This document shows positions 24,301-33,737 of a stretch of 64,000 nucleotides of DNA, piece after piece; the stretch's first letter is position 1, and the number at the start of each line of letters is the position of its first letter. The position numbers were made by a program, and so were the translations under genes. A model generated the notes under the pieces. The model searched no databases, was not told the origin of the DNA, and saw only the letters and a program-made list of their open reading frames with translations. The stretch is from Owenia fusiformis. Lineage: Eukaryota > Annelida > Polychaeta > Sabellida > Oweniidae. The stretch lies in contig CAIIXF020000006.1 in assembly GCA_903813345.2 (NCBI GenBank), forward strand, positions 6,438,989 to 6,502,988, in the 5' to 3' direction.

Positions 24301-26824
24301 AGTCATGCTAGAAAGACCTATTATGATCGAGACCATTTTATGTTTTTTCCAAAAGTTGGATATCATAACAAATCAGTGTTAAATTGAAAATATTTCGGCA
24401 ATTATGTAAGAAATATGTGATATTTTGTGAAAAGTGTTCAAGTTAAACAAGTTAGTCTTTCAAATATGAGTGTCCAGATTGGAAGGTGTTCTGATAAGCC
24501 AGGTGTTTGGATATACAGGTTTCACTGTTCTCTGACTTTCAGATTTCCCTTGGATAATTGTAAAAAATGTAGCAATTGTTGAAGATTTACAATGATTTGT
24601 CGAATGTAAAGATTTGGCTGGATGGTCATGGAAATATTGAATACATGTATATGTTAGATTTTAAACCCTAGTATTGCAATGCAACAACATTGATCCATCT
24701 TGGTTTTTGACATGCTTAAAAATAAGGAGGTTTTGAAGACATTTGTTTGTTCAAATGTACATGTATAATTATTTCAATGCAATTTTAGTCAAACTGCTGT
24801 GTGCCTTGATCATTCATGTTTAACTCAAGTGAGATATATTTTTCACTCTGTGTCTTAATTGATGTATGTTTTAGATGCTTGAGACGATATCATTGATTCT
24901 AGATCAACCTACAGATTATTTTAAGCTCTCAGTGAACAGCATGTTACTATCCATGGCAACCATGACACTGTCAGAATCTGTTGAAGTAAGTTTTTTGTAG
25001 CCATGGCAACTAAGACACTACAATTTTTTAAGAACAGTGTAGGCAATTTTTAATTGAAGTAAGTCAATTTGGCCATGCTACAACATTTTGGGGGCTTTCA
25101 TGTAATTCCTCCTAGAAAATATAGAGCTCTGTAAAAGTACAAGGTGAGGCTTAGAATTTCTAAATCTAGTTGGAAATCAGAATCTTTTGATTCTTGCTTT
25201 ACTTATAATTACCAACAGGAAAGGCAACTCACGTTGTTCTATTCCACGTGTGTCTGTAATAATTATACATGTAATTAAATACATCTCAGATATATCTAAC
25301 TGATAATCACTGGTGACGTCATATCATACACGAGGACATGATCAATTTCTATGATTTTCCACTAGATTTAGAAACTCTCAGCCTTACCTTGTTCTTTTAC
25401 AGAGCTCAATTTTTTCTAGCAGGAAATACAGGAAAGTCCCCAAAATGTTAATTTTTCTGTTCTTTTTATTAGATGACCGTCCTTCATATATACAAGCTAT
25501 TATAACTACATATATTTACAGGTATGTATATAGAGCATTATCTGTTTTGCAGCAACAAAAAATAATCCATGAATTGCCAGAGCTTTTCTCAATACTGATC
25601 AGTGATCCTAACTTCATCATCCAATCAGGTGCTCTTATTGCATTTACGAAGTTTGGTGAGGAAAGCCCGTATGAGAGCATCCTTCCAGATACCCTTAACA
25701 TTGTCCCTGATTACAGGGATTTTGTAGTGCAATTTGTCAACAAGGTAAAATAAACATTTTATTTTATATTAGAGTAAATAAGTTGAGCAAGTTTGATTTC
25801 TTTGTACATTTTTAATGCAAGTTGAAAACAAAAAACTTCACATGAACCCATAAATTACCTTAATCAATCTATTAATGTACAGGAAAGTACCATTTTTTCA
25901 TATTTTACATAAGCATCACAAGGTCCTTAAAAGATCCCCAGACTTAATCTAACTATATTTATGTATTAATAAAACCAACTGATTTTTTAACTTTAGATTC
26001 CCATTGATCTAGCTGATAGTGTAGATAAGTTAGAAACCACCAAGAAACAATGTAAAACCATAAGGGAGTACCTCAACCAACCAATTGAACAGTTATGCAT
26101 GGCTGAGTCTCTTCATGCTGAAAATGAAGTTGAAGAAAGCCCTCATCCAGATGAAGCGGAGGGAACAGAGGTAAAGAAATTATTCAGTTTTTAGGACAAT
26201 GTAGGATCACAAGTTAGTGGGTCAAGAGGAAACCACATTTTAATTAACTTGCCTTGAAATAAGAAAAACCAAGTAAAACTATTTCAGAAATTGAAGAAAA
26301 CAGTAAGGCTATGAGAAAACTTTCCAATTTGGGTTATTAGTTGGTATTTAAACGTTCCTCGTTTTGTTATCCAATCAATTAATAAGTATCGTGATATTAT
26401 GAATATTTATGAAGTTAGGTGCATTTTGTTCTACATTTTGTAATTTTATTTTCTATTACCTTAATAAATTCACAATAACCTAGCTAGGCTGAAATCATTA
26501 TTGCTCTCCCTCCTTAATACACACATAGTGCATCAAGATGAGCAAGTAGATCCTTAAGAGGCATCAATTACAATTTCACAAATATACAAATACAATTTCT
26601 TATATATTGGGATTTGATTTCAGCCTTGTCCAAAACGATTAAAGGAAGACCTGGAAATCCATTCAGAGGACAATGAACGTTTAACAGAATGTTTATCCAA
26701 AATAAACAATGGACTTTTAATATTTGAAGAAGTACAAGAGAAAATATCAAAACTGCCTCACACATATAAATCGCAACTGTTGAATATTCAGCAGCGTTTG
26801 TGTACCCTCTTAGAGAAATATTAA
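3280..26824 (+). CDS. FIRRM: FIRRM (C1orf112 homologue), FIGNL1-interacting regulator; 5' partial, 16 exons
   Basis: Known role: FIRRM binds the AAA ATPase FIGNL1, limits RAD51 on chromatin, and acts in homologous recombination, crosslink repair and mitosis. Exons I assign: 3280-3480, 3936-4074, 11758-11909, 12590-12738, 16020-16094, 17187-17282, 18217-18280, 18638-18719, 18935-19017, 21011-21155, 21616-21798, 22015-22242, 24875-24985, 25553-25744, 25997-26170, 26624-26824. All have AG/GT borders, the phases agree throughout, and they give about 757 residues before TAA. Recognition rests on recalled vertebrate C1orf112: LLAIDTWCFVVRYGTSELC against LLAMDAWCFLARYGTAELC, plus collinear ELYFPYCMLL and SLPSRHF segments. 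The N-terminal exons (about 170 residues in human) are not visible and should lie left of the window. Three exons (11758, 12590, 18217) are touched by tandem duplications. It is an all-helical repeat-like protein without catalytic motifs. Confidence 0.9.
4075..6300. other. FIRRM intron, mostly unique AT-rich sequence
   Basis: No exon or RNA gene was seen. From about 5917 it holds a dispersed repeat (a block from CAGATGCAAGAGCAG through CCATTTTGAATTTTT) that recurs at 6275-6334 joined to 7917-7985, and at 60827-61005. A weakly related variant with AGTTCTCAGGAGTTCAAATCTGG lies near 6090 and resembles the 1-2300 satellite. Confidence 0.6.
6335..7916 (-). mobile_element. 5'-truncated non-LTR retrotransposon (LINE) copy with poly-A tail
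   Basis: Bounded by a perfect 12-bp target-site duplication, GGTAAATTACTT, at 6323-6334 and 7917-7928. The 3' end is a long T-run on the plus strand (about 6335-6366, the poly-A tail of the minus-strand element), followed by a 3' UTR and then the reverse-transcriptase ORF. The copy starts inside the RT domain, typical of target-primed reverse transcription that stopped early. It landed in an older dispersed repeat whose intact copies are at 5917-6035 and 60827-61005, so the empty site can be read from them. It lies in a FIRRM intron in antisense orientation. Confidence 0.92.
6553..7916 (-). pseudogene. LINE reverse transcriptase, C-terminal part
   Basis: The open frame reads through the RT palm: NAGVPQGSILGPLLFLIYIN (motif 4 region), then the catalytic FLYADDTSLY (YADD box). 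The thumb region follows, and near the C-terminus a Cys/His knuckle, CQCGKPQTTEHFFLHC, common at the end of Jockey/CR1/I-like LINE ORF2. No in-frame stop occurs in about 455 codons, so the copy is young. The endonuclease and N-terminal RT motifs are missing. The first 19 or so codons of the open frame above 7916 come from the host repeat, not from the element, so the apparent ATG at 7977 is not a real start. Confidence 0.85.
7985..9650. other. FIRRM intron, dispersed repeat remnants
   Basis: No coding sequence recognised. About 8750-8815 resembles the right end of the 14317-14824 element (CATACGTA..GGTT, ATGCAAGCTTAAACTCTCT). About 8865-8960 matches the flanks of the 1-2300 satellite (TCTGTAACAAATGGCAGGTG, GTGACATTTTGCA) without the array. 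Confidence 0.5.
9550..9555 (-). terminator. Possible variant polyadenylation signal (ATTAAA)
   Basis: ATTAAA on the minus strand about 145 bp past the stop of the nested secreted-protein gene. No canonical AATAAA was seen nearer. Confidence 0.35.
9700..10227 (-). CDS. Small secreted protein, single coding exon, nested in a FIRRM intron
   Basis: A 175-residue ORF on the strand opposite FIRRM, not recognised as a known family. It begins with a signal peptide: a hydrophobic core TKLFLILALAYLMADMACG at residues 9-27, with likely cleavage around ACGA. The middle (about residues 60-105) is helical and charged. Residues 114-137 are a dense basic tract with several dibasic sites (RRRR, KR, HRR). It is followed by a 38-residue tail rich in aromatics that ends RIPRYG before the stop. 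If processed at the basic tract and amidated at the terminal Gly, the tail would end in PRY-amide, as in a neuropeptide precursor. That is inference; it could instead be an intact basic matrix or defence protein. A TATA box lies at 10291-10300. Either ATG (codon 1 or 8) could start it. Confidence 0.65.
   Translation of the reverse strand: MKMNIENMTKLFLILALAYLMADMACGAVLRKNGSKSDVHAATKKSEDGTEKQQGVIVTERDYKNEMHTLRQLVKASQNDFPKHMHQLEKLVDQYVDANRIETSSVTVPIASMRRRRSIHKRHSKRHHKSRQAKHRRYEMWVWRSMMGGFPMFHDFDESAFTSDDHSRSRIPRYG
10291..10300 (-). promoter_or_regulatory. TATA box of the nested secreted-protein gene
   Basis: CTATAAAAGG on the minus strand, 64-73 bp upstream of the ATG. It predicts a start site near 10265-10270, where the minus strand reads GCATCAGAAC, giving a 5' UTR of about 40 nt with no intron. 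A strong TATA box suits an inducible or tissue-specific secreted product. Confidence 0.6.
10825..11757 (+). repeat. Minisatellite of 31-33 bp units abutting a FIRRM 3' splice site
   Basis: About 29 units of the form TGTATTTCCATNTGATATT-AGTNNNCACC, with a higher-order duplication of about 295 bp (11133-11366 against 11428-11661). The final unit is TATTTCCAGGTGATATTTAG, which contains the acceptor AG and the first bases of the FIRRM exon at 11758. Two earlier units (near 11227 and 11518) also read TTTCCAGGTGATATT and so carry copies of the acceptor. Most others have CAT in place of CAG. Confidence 0.85.
12689..12808 (+). repeat. Partial tandem duplication of FIRRM exon 12590-12738
   Basis: The exon segment AGTTGCCAATAGGGACTTTG (about 12689-12733) is repeated with changes about 78 bp downstream (12767-12808), beyond the donor GTAAGT at 12739. 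The second copy encodes LVANKDFTRTVLKD, lacks a donor and is joined to a dispersed repeat. It is best read as a broken exon copy. Confidence 0.75.
12806..13400 (+). repeat. Copy of the GATAACTC/ACGGATTTGG dispersed repeat family
   Basis: Several degenerate monomers of about 130 bp (GATAACTCAAATACCAGTG, then GGATTTGGTTCAAATTTTAT, GCCTAGGGACA and AAATTTTCAAGATGGCC) match the interior of the inverted-repeat element at 39503-40329. Confidence 0.75.
14148..14285 (+). other. Short ORF with Cys cluster and basic motif, possible exon relic
   Basis: A 45-codon ORF begins MAKCYSCCICGKQ and then has a PRKRRK nuclear-signal-like tract. A donor-like GAG/GTAATA occurs just before the stop. It could be a first exon of an element-encoded or captured zinc-finger protein. 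It is not needed for FIRRM, whose flanking exons join in frame without it. Confidence 0.2.
14317..14824. mobile_element. Possible inverted-repeat element with 14-bp termini
   Basis: GGAGAGGTTAAGCT at about 14317-14330 is inverted at about 14811-14824. The right-end sequence resembles 8750-8815, suggesting a family. No coding capacity was recognised. Confidence 0.4.
14830..15370 (+). repeat. Degenerate short tandem repeat (GATATTGGGY-rich)
   Basis: Irregular 15-20 bp units built on TTGGGTGATATTG and GGGCCAATATT repeat about 30 times within a FIRRM intron. Confidence 0.75.
16135..16625. repeat. Dispersed repeat with GGGCGG-TTGGGCAGGC mini-repeat
   Basis: Two copies of GGGCGGTTGGGCAGGC stand next to sequence resembling the GATAACTC family (GTAACTCGAAAAGTAGTGGA, ATTTTGTTCATATTTGG, CATCTTGAAAATTGGCGG). 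It lies in a FIRRM intron. A further dispersed block with GGGCATTCTGGGTAAATGTTAAG at 17090-17150 recurs near 52500. Confidence 0.5.
18249..18391 (+). repeat. 73-bp tandem duplication spanning a FIRRM exon end and its donor
   Basis: GATGGAGTTATGTGTAATGG, the following AAACCACAAAAGTAGGCATT and downstream intron bases are repeated once at 73 bp spacing. The second copy has a 1-bp deletion in AAACCCAAAAG, so splicing at its donor would change frame. The working donor is AAAA/GTAGGC at 18280. Confidence 0.85.
19018..21010. other. FIRRM intron without recognisable genes
   Basis: AT-rich sequence. About 19730-19960 has loose repeats of TATGGATCCCT and CCAGTATGG. Nothing else was identified. Confidence 0.5.
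21196..21382. mobile_element. Foldback (MITE-like) hairpin
   Basis: Arms of about 85 bp pair around a short AT loop: ATTATTATGTCTCAT at 21196-21210 is mirrored by ATGAGACATAATAAT at 21368-21382, with AGTCTAG and AACCCATTGTA segments inside. It begins 41 bp past the FIRRM exon ending at 21155, so the intron transcript would form a long hairpin. Confidence 0.85.
22842..23264. mobile_element. Inverted-repeat element with perfect 24-bp termini
   Basis: A 24-bp terminus beginning TGTATTCCATACCTGATGAG at 22842-22865 is perfectly inverted at 23241-23264. The interior has repeated ATATGTCCCG segments. A second hairpin-rich stretch (GATATATCCCTTGGGATATA) follows at 23290-23365. No transposase was seen. 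It lies in a FIRRM intron. Confidence 0.75.
25086..25445. mobile_element. Foldback element with about 88-bp terminal inverted repeats
   Basis: The left arm 25086-25174 (TTTTGGGGGCTTTC to TAAATCTAGTTGGA) pairs with the right arm 25358-25445 (TCCACTAGATTTAGA to GAAAGTCCCCAAAA), including a shared GAGCTCTGTAAAAG. It ends about 107 bp before the FIRRM exon at 25553. AG-bearing sequence in the right arm is a potential decoy acceptor. Confidence 0.85.
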
Positions 26825-26858
26825 TTTAATATTTTATATGAGTTATTTAAACTTTATG

Positions 26859-26864
26859 AATAAA
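26859..26864 (+). terminator. FIRRM: FIRRM polyadenylation signal
   Basis: AATAAA 35 bp after the FIRRM stop codon, in AT-rich sequence. Confidence 0.6.
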
Positions 26865-27221
26865 TTATTGTAGTATTTATCAGAGATTATGAATGCTTAT
26901 GTAGATGTCAAAAAGAGACACTGACAGTTTAAGTTTGATTGTGTCATCATAAGTCAACACACAAGAGAGTCTGAAAGATTCTTCTAAATAGGAGGTCTAG
27001 GAGAAAACCATTTTTATCAACTTTGAAAATTTGAAAAAAGCAGGAAAAACTAAATACATGCAGAAAAATATTCCACAAAGAAAAGGGACAGAAAAAAACA
27101 ACAATAAACAGGAAACAGAGATGAAGAAAATTTCAAAAAATGGTCCTGCTAAAGAGGCAATACACCTCTAGAAGCCTAAACCAGTGAAAATTGGGCTAAG
27201 ATATGTCACCTTTTGAGATGA

Positions 27222-27914
27222 ATGGAGGATAAAAAGTTATATAAAAGAAATTACAATGAAATTAAATGCAGATGCTGTGGGATCAAACCTTGTATTTCAT
27301 GTATTTACATGTTATTACATTACCTTTTTAGTTTGATTTATTCATGTAGATGTCAAAAGTATTTTGTCAATGATACACCAGGAATTTTTTGGCTCAGTAT
27401 AAATGATTATTTTGCTCCTTTTGGGCAGGAACATGCTTTTGAACTTCACTGCCCGGAGTGCCAGAACTTGGTTTATTCCCTGAAGTTTTCTTTTATAGAA
27501 GCAAATCAAATTATCCAGGGTAGTTCACAGTCAATGAATTATAAACCAGCTGTATACTTGCTGGTAAATCCATTTGATGTAACTATCTTGAGTCTCAGTT
27601 TATTTTTCAATTAATGATAATACCAAAGTAGAGAACCTTGTAGCATATGTACTGCATGATTTATTCCCTGGCTTGTTTTAAACATACATCTGTTCATTCT
27701 CCAGGAAATGGATCATTTTGGTAATAAGCAAAGAGGTCATAAAATCCAAGAGTCTCCACCTCAAGTTGCTAAAACTCTTGGACTGTACTCAGAGTCAGAA
27801 CTTCAGATTGTTGTCAACCCTGTCTGTGTGACTATAATGTTTGAATATCAGAAGTCCAACTTGACTATATGTAGTCCATTTTTTCATACAACAGTTCATA
27901 TAATGTTGTATTAA
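27222..27914 (+). CDS. Unidentified exon-like coding sequence
   Basis: A frame is open from 27222 to the donor LL/GTAAAT at 27564. It joins in phase to a second segment starting after CTCCAG at 27706 and ending in TAA at 27912-27914. The first part has two Cys clusters (CRCCGIKPCISC and CPEC) and a GIFWLSINDYF stretch that faintly recalls the GEFWMS-type motif of calpains. The second part is soluble and featureless. No start signal or upstream exon is evident; alternatively only 27430-27564 and 27706-27914 are exons, with acceptors GGGCAG and CTCCAG. It lies between the FIRRM and OATP 3' ends and overlaps the OATP 3' UTR in antisense. It may be a small gene, an alternative FIRRM 3' end, or chance. 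Confidence 0.3.
27660..27665 (-). terminator. OATP candidate polyadenylation signal
   Basis: AATAAA on the minus strand about 245 bp past the OATP stop. A second AATAAA lies at 27599-27604. Confidence 0.5.
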
Positions 27915-30900
27915 GCATCAGTATGATTCTTGGTCATCAGTTTCTTGGTGGACGTATCATTTGAATGATGATCTTTCATTTCAATTTTTACTTTTTGATC
28001 TTCTGAATCTGGTTCATCATCCCAATGTTGACGTCGTACCAGAGCATATACAATTAAACTGAACACCAGTATTACGATTTTCACCCCAACAGTAGCCCCA
28101 ACCATTCGCTGTCTCTGCAAATCTGCACTGTAAAGAAGACAACCCCCTGTTTTCCCACAACTCCTCTGCCAAACGATACATGTTGTGTCAACAATGATGC
28201 CTGCAACTATAGGCCCTGGGATGAATCCTGGAATATATGAAATATTAATTATTTTGCTTCAAATTCCTTGATATTATATTGCCAAACTACATTGAACTTA
28301 GTTTCTAGAAGTAGTTTATGACTTTTGAAACATTCTGTATTTCTTGTTAATTTAGGGAATGGTATTATGTATTAGATCTTTGTTAAGATCACTTCAAAAC
28401 TTATTCAATCATTTAAACTGGTGTCAAATTTCACAAACATGTTTGATAATACACAATATAGATATTATTCTGGAATAAAGTATGAATTTTTGGGGAGTTT
28501 TAAAAATTAGATAATGAATAACTATGATCATATGAGTATATGTCTATATACTCAAAATTATTTAGAGTTTGCTTGTCAAATTGATTCTGCCATAAATCAA
28601 GCTTCACTCTTATGCTTGATAAATTATAAACCATATAAAGACCACCCTACCTAGTAAATTGTAGACAAAAGAATTCACTCCTAGAGCAAAAGCTTTTCTG
28701 CTGTCTCCCACGATCCTACAAAAAAATTTAATTTGCAGATAGACATGATAATAAGAAGGTATCAATGTGTTAATGTATCTCAGATATTTCTTAGAATTGA
28801 ATATGTAAGCATCAATTTCCAAAAGTTGAAAGACCGCAGATATTAATTATATAAATCTATACAAGATTCATGTAGATCACAAAATAACCACTCCTCTCAA
28901 CCAATTTAATCTCAGAAAGAACTTTCACTAAAATTTGGTCAATTACAAGTCATTATAAATGATTTTATATTAAAATGTAAATATTGTATTCTGTAAATAG
29001 TCATTACTATCTATGAAATGGTGGAAATTCCAAATTAAAAAATGACCCAATTCAAAGTAAATAGATTATAAGATTGTGTGTAAAATCTAAACAAAATCAT
29101 GTAGAGTGCAATCAAGGGTGCAAATGAATACTGTACCTGAACATCAGAATGGTTGAAGGAACAGCTCCAATGGAATTGATAAAGGCAACAACAGCAAGTA
29201 CAATAGCGAATGGTATCACCGCCATGCATGAAGGACGACACAGCCCTTTCAGTGCAGAACTTGTGGAATTGTATGAAGATACAGTAGAATTATCCAATGA
29301 TTTGGTACACGCACAGTCTGCAAAACTCTACAATGAAGACATATCATATGACTGTAAGGTAAAATAAGATGGATACTCTTGAAGTTATACTTTTACAGAA
29401 TGAAAACTTTTACAGAATGAAAACAAATATCTTTATTATCCATGTTAGTTATAAATGGAAGTTGTTATGAGGCATGATATCCATATTACAATTTGAAATG
29501 TTCAAAAACTTGAAATGTACATGTAGCCCTATGTCTGTGGCCACACCATCTTTTTTCGTAAGTGATATGTTGCATCTGCAGCATATAAGCCATCCTTATG
29601 TAACATTGTCACTGCAATTTGGCAAACTTATGTACTTGCACCAACATCCTCTCATTGTATTTATTTTTCATATTAAATTCAATATTTTTTAATGGTTTAT
29701 TGTGTGAATGTAAAGTATTATGAATACATTTTATGGTATCATATATACATGTATATATTTGATGAAAATAACTCGAATGCTAGTGGATGGATTTGCTTCA
29801 AAATTGGTGGAAAGATGTATATCGGTGAAAAGTTTTCTTCTGATTCTTAGACAATTCAAAATGGCTACTGAGCAAGAATCTGCTATTACTTAGAGATCTC
29901 TTCAAAGTATGGTTACATTATACTACATTGATCTCAAATATTGTATTGTCTTTATGATTTGTGCCTTTGAAACTCCTCAGTGGTCACCCAAATGCTTAAA
30001 TCGTTGGAAATTCTAATATATCTCAAATGTATGACTTAATACATGTATCTGCCAATAATTTAATCAAGGGTAAGTAGATGGTAAATATTACATTGTGGCA
30101 TACATTTATAAAGATACATGAATATAGCGTTCATTTGGGATCTGCTACTCCGGAGAGTTGCTGGCTTCCATAGAATATCTAGTTTGAATATCTAAAAGCA
30201 ATGATTTAATGTAAGAATGAGAAGGAAGAGAGACTTGAAAAATAGTGTATGTTCTCCAAATATGTTATGCTTGTACATATTCTTGTATATTATTGAAATA
30301 TTTTATAATTTTTTTTTATTTTCTTACTCTTTTTCCAGTTTGTTGGCTACATCCAGCATAACATTGAGAGTAGTAACTCCTCTTGTCACTGCCACATACT
30401 GGTTTGTAGAGCTCTAGGTCACAACTGCAGTTTCCATTACAAGGCAAACTGGGTTCCCACCTACAGAAACATGGTAAATGTTGTTCTATGTGATGTATTC
30501 TCTATGTAACTGAATAAACTTAAATCATGTATATGGCAATTTTTTTACTGGTTCACGAGGGAAAGCAAAGACAACAAACCTGAAAACAACAAAGAACTCA
30601 AGCACTTGTCAATTTTGTATGTACGGTAAATTGATTAGACGTGGTAAATCATAAAGACGTTTAGGTACCACAAACTTATATTATTGTTTTAAGCGCTATA
30701 ATAAAAAAATTCTTCATTTACATACTTAGGTTCTCCAGGTGTATAGCCAGCTAAATGATCTTGTGGGCAGTTGAAGATCATGGCCACCCCTAATCCAACT
30801 GTTGATAAGAACAGGGTTATTGCAAGGATCTTTGCTGCCCCTGGAGGCTTCAATTTTCTACGACGTAGAATGAAACCTCCAAGGAATATCCCTACTGAAC

Positions 30901-33724
30901 CTGCTACTGCTGAGGAGGACCCTAAGAAGGTAATTCAATTATGTTAAAATAGCAAAGAGCTTTACAAAATACAGCAAGAAACATTGATTTTTATTAATGC
31001 TATTTGTGGAGGTGAAATATTTATGAAATATCTTAAGTTCATTTTGTATTTTCTTGCATTTGATGAATTTAACCCTTTATCCATTTAGTTGTTTAAATAA
31101 AAGAATTCAAAAAAAGAAAATTTTTTAGAACACAACTGGACATAAGAAAAAAGAGCCCCAACAAAATTTATTGTAATCATTTATGCCCAGAATTATTTCT
31201 ATATATTGCTGTTTATCACTACCTGATATTATGTTACTGATGAAGACAGGCTGTTGGAACTGAGCTTCAATATATCTTGGCATATTCACAAACAGTGTGT
31301 AGATTATATAAACTCCAAGGGTTGAGTTTATAACCAGGCACACATACGCTGGTTTTCTTAACAGCTCACCAAATGATAAGAAAAAATCTAAAAATAAAGT
31401 TGACACATGTAATTGTTATATTTCTCCTTAAGTTATCAGGAACATATTATTTACACTGATGGCCTCATTAAATACATAACTTGACAGAGTCATTATGACT
31501 CAGAACAGTTTATTGAACATGATTGATAACCCTATAAAAATTTGCAATTAAATATTATATTTATACAAAAGAGTTTGACGAGGTGAATCACAATTTGGAT
31601 GAGACGCAATTTGAAAAAAATATGTTTTTATATGTACCAGAACTTAAAAGTATGACTGTTGCAAATATCTGTATGAATGGAGGTGGTGTGAAAAATAACT
31701 GAACTGTTTGAATTACTGTACTTGTCATGTTTGAAAAGAGAAATAAAAATGAAAATAACAAAATGAATGAAAATTTCAAATAAAAATTTGCACTGGTTTA
31801 TTATACCTTTTCAATGTATGCTGTGATGAACACACTAAAGTAAATGATATGAAGTAGTTCAACAACAGAACACTGTTATGTTGGAGGCAGTGCAACTATA
31901 GTTTTTGGTTAACACTCTCCAGAAAAGTCTCTCATGAAAAGATCAAGTAGAAACCAATTCATGGTTGATACATTTATTGATACACCTTACAACCAAATAA
32001 GCTGTGCTGATTCTAATAACTCTTTCATGTCTTTTGTCTGTTTCTAACAATCAGTAAAAATTGTGTACCTTTCAGATTATCTTTCACAGTGTGGCCAGTG
32101 TGAGTCTTCCTCCAATGGTCTTTGGTCTCTGTATCTTTGATGATCTTACGGGCATGGGGCAAATGTTTTGGGAAAAATGCAAGTGGAACGGCTAGTATTA
32201 AAAGTATAAAAGGCAAGAAAACATATGCCAACCACCAGGCTCCTATAAAGTCAGTATCCTCTGGGGTCAAGTGTGATTCTGAAATAATAATGCATGTTAG
32301 TTTACATGGCAGGAAAAATTATTTGATGATTCCAGGAATGGTGTATTAATATTCAGTGCCATTAAAATGATTAGTTATCCTAATACAACCCATGGTGTTG
32401 TACTATGAAATTGTTTTTCTATTGATATTTGGTTGAAAAATAATCATATCCTTATTTGTCAGCATATGCAATATTGGGTTTACCTTTTAAATCATTTGGA
32501 ATTTTCACCATAACACCAGAAAGCAGTAATCCCAGTATTGGGCCCCATGCATATGTCATTCTGACCAGACCTGTAAACATATGAGTGAAATGGTCAAAAA
32601 GAAAAACAAATACAGAAAGGGGAACATTGAAAAACACAAACTAAAATAGAAAATATAATGGTCATATGCAAATTGAAAACTGTAAAATGATCCACTTTCC
32701 TAAATTGTTATTGATCTTCCTTAACATAATACACATAGATACTTAACGTATATAACTCGTATGACCACATGAAAGATTTAGTATTCTGTCCGAAGAATGC
32801 ATAAAGGTTTTTAAAGGAACATTTTCAGGTTATATCATTCTTTCTTTATTGATAAGTATGATGTCATTGTGATAAATCTGTGACAGTTGTAATATAATTC
32901 GCATTTTAAGTATTTTTTTTTTTTATTATTTATTAATTGTATTGAAATTTGTAATCCTTAATTCACTTGCCTAAATAGAATGAAGAATCGCTGACTTTTG
33001 GTACATTTTCATCAATATATGTCATTCCATATGTACTAACTGGTGAACCTCCAATACCCATGAGTACTTTGGCTGCTAAGAAGATTCCATAGGCACCAGG
33101 ATTCTTACTGAATCCTGAACGCTTTTCCCCAGAAAGACATTGTCTGTCCTGTTCACTTTGATTGAAAACACCCAAATGACATAAACCCGTTTGATCTGAG
33201 TTCATCGAGAAACTCGCATTCTCTTGTTGGGTTTTGTTGATCAGGTTTGGGTTCAACTTGTGCATTTGTTCATTGAGTTCGCCTTCATATAAGAAGTGAG
33301 GGAGAGACATGAGAAATCCTCCAAGTGCTGTGAAGATCACTGCAGATGCAATCACTTTCGGCTTGTTGACCCTATCTCCAATATGCCCTATGAATAATAT
33401 CAGTCCAATGTGTACAAAGTCATCCATGCTTAATATCAATCCAGTCTCGGAACCTCGTAACCCAAACCTTTTTTCCAACTGGCGGATTACCCCTATTAAG
33501 TAGACTCCCTGGATCATTGATACCACTGTCACCAAGCAAAGTACCGCACAGAATACCTTGATGGTAGCAAATTTTTGGAGGGCTGCACATGTTAGAGGTC
33601 CAATTCCACATCTAGTAAGAGCAGGGTCAATGACTTCATACTCAATATCCTTCTTCTGAAGCATTGCATGGTGTTGCTCCTCATACGCTCCATTTCTCAC
33701 AATTGGCTTTTTGGAGGGTGCCAT
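27911..33724 (-). CDS. Organic anion transporting polypeptide (OATP/SLCO family), complete
   Basis: A plasma-membrane, 12-helix MFS-type transporter for bulky organic anions. Coding exons in transcript order: 32971-33724, 32484-32570, 32069-32278, 31223-31387, 30726-30921, 30328-30460, 29137-29327, 28651-28715, 27911-28227. Phases close exactly to 705 codons, normal for the family. Family marks are DFIGAWWLAYVF (the OATP WW signature), YLDEN-like TYIDENVP, and an extracellular Kazal-like loop with CNGNCSCDLELYKPVCGSDK then YYSQCYAGC. The C-terminal FALGVNSFVYNLLG and PGPIVAGIIVDTTC are also typical. The Kazal loop and its CP..LAG lead-in look most like SLCO4 from memory; I leave the subfamily open. 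The ATG at 33724 follows an acceptor (TTTCCAG) 13 nt upstream, so at least one 5' UTR exon exists. Intron 1 uses a GC donor. Confidence 0.93.
29500..30327. other. OATP intron with dispersed repeat fragment
   Basis: About 29760-29880 reads AATAACTCGAATGCTAGTGG, TGGATTTGCTTCAAAATTGG and CAAAATGGCTAC, and 30148-30165 reads TACTCCGGAGAGTTGC. Together these match the interior and right flank of the 39503-40329 family. No other feature was seen. Confidence 0.5.
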
Positions 33725-33737
33725 CTTTAATTGAATC

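Noticed and set aside
25445-25552. Upstream extension of the FIRRM exon at 25553 to an ATG at 25445
   Set aside because: The phase from the exon ending at 24985 is only satisfied by the TTTTGCAG acceptor at 25552; the extension partly lies in a foldback element.
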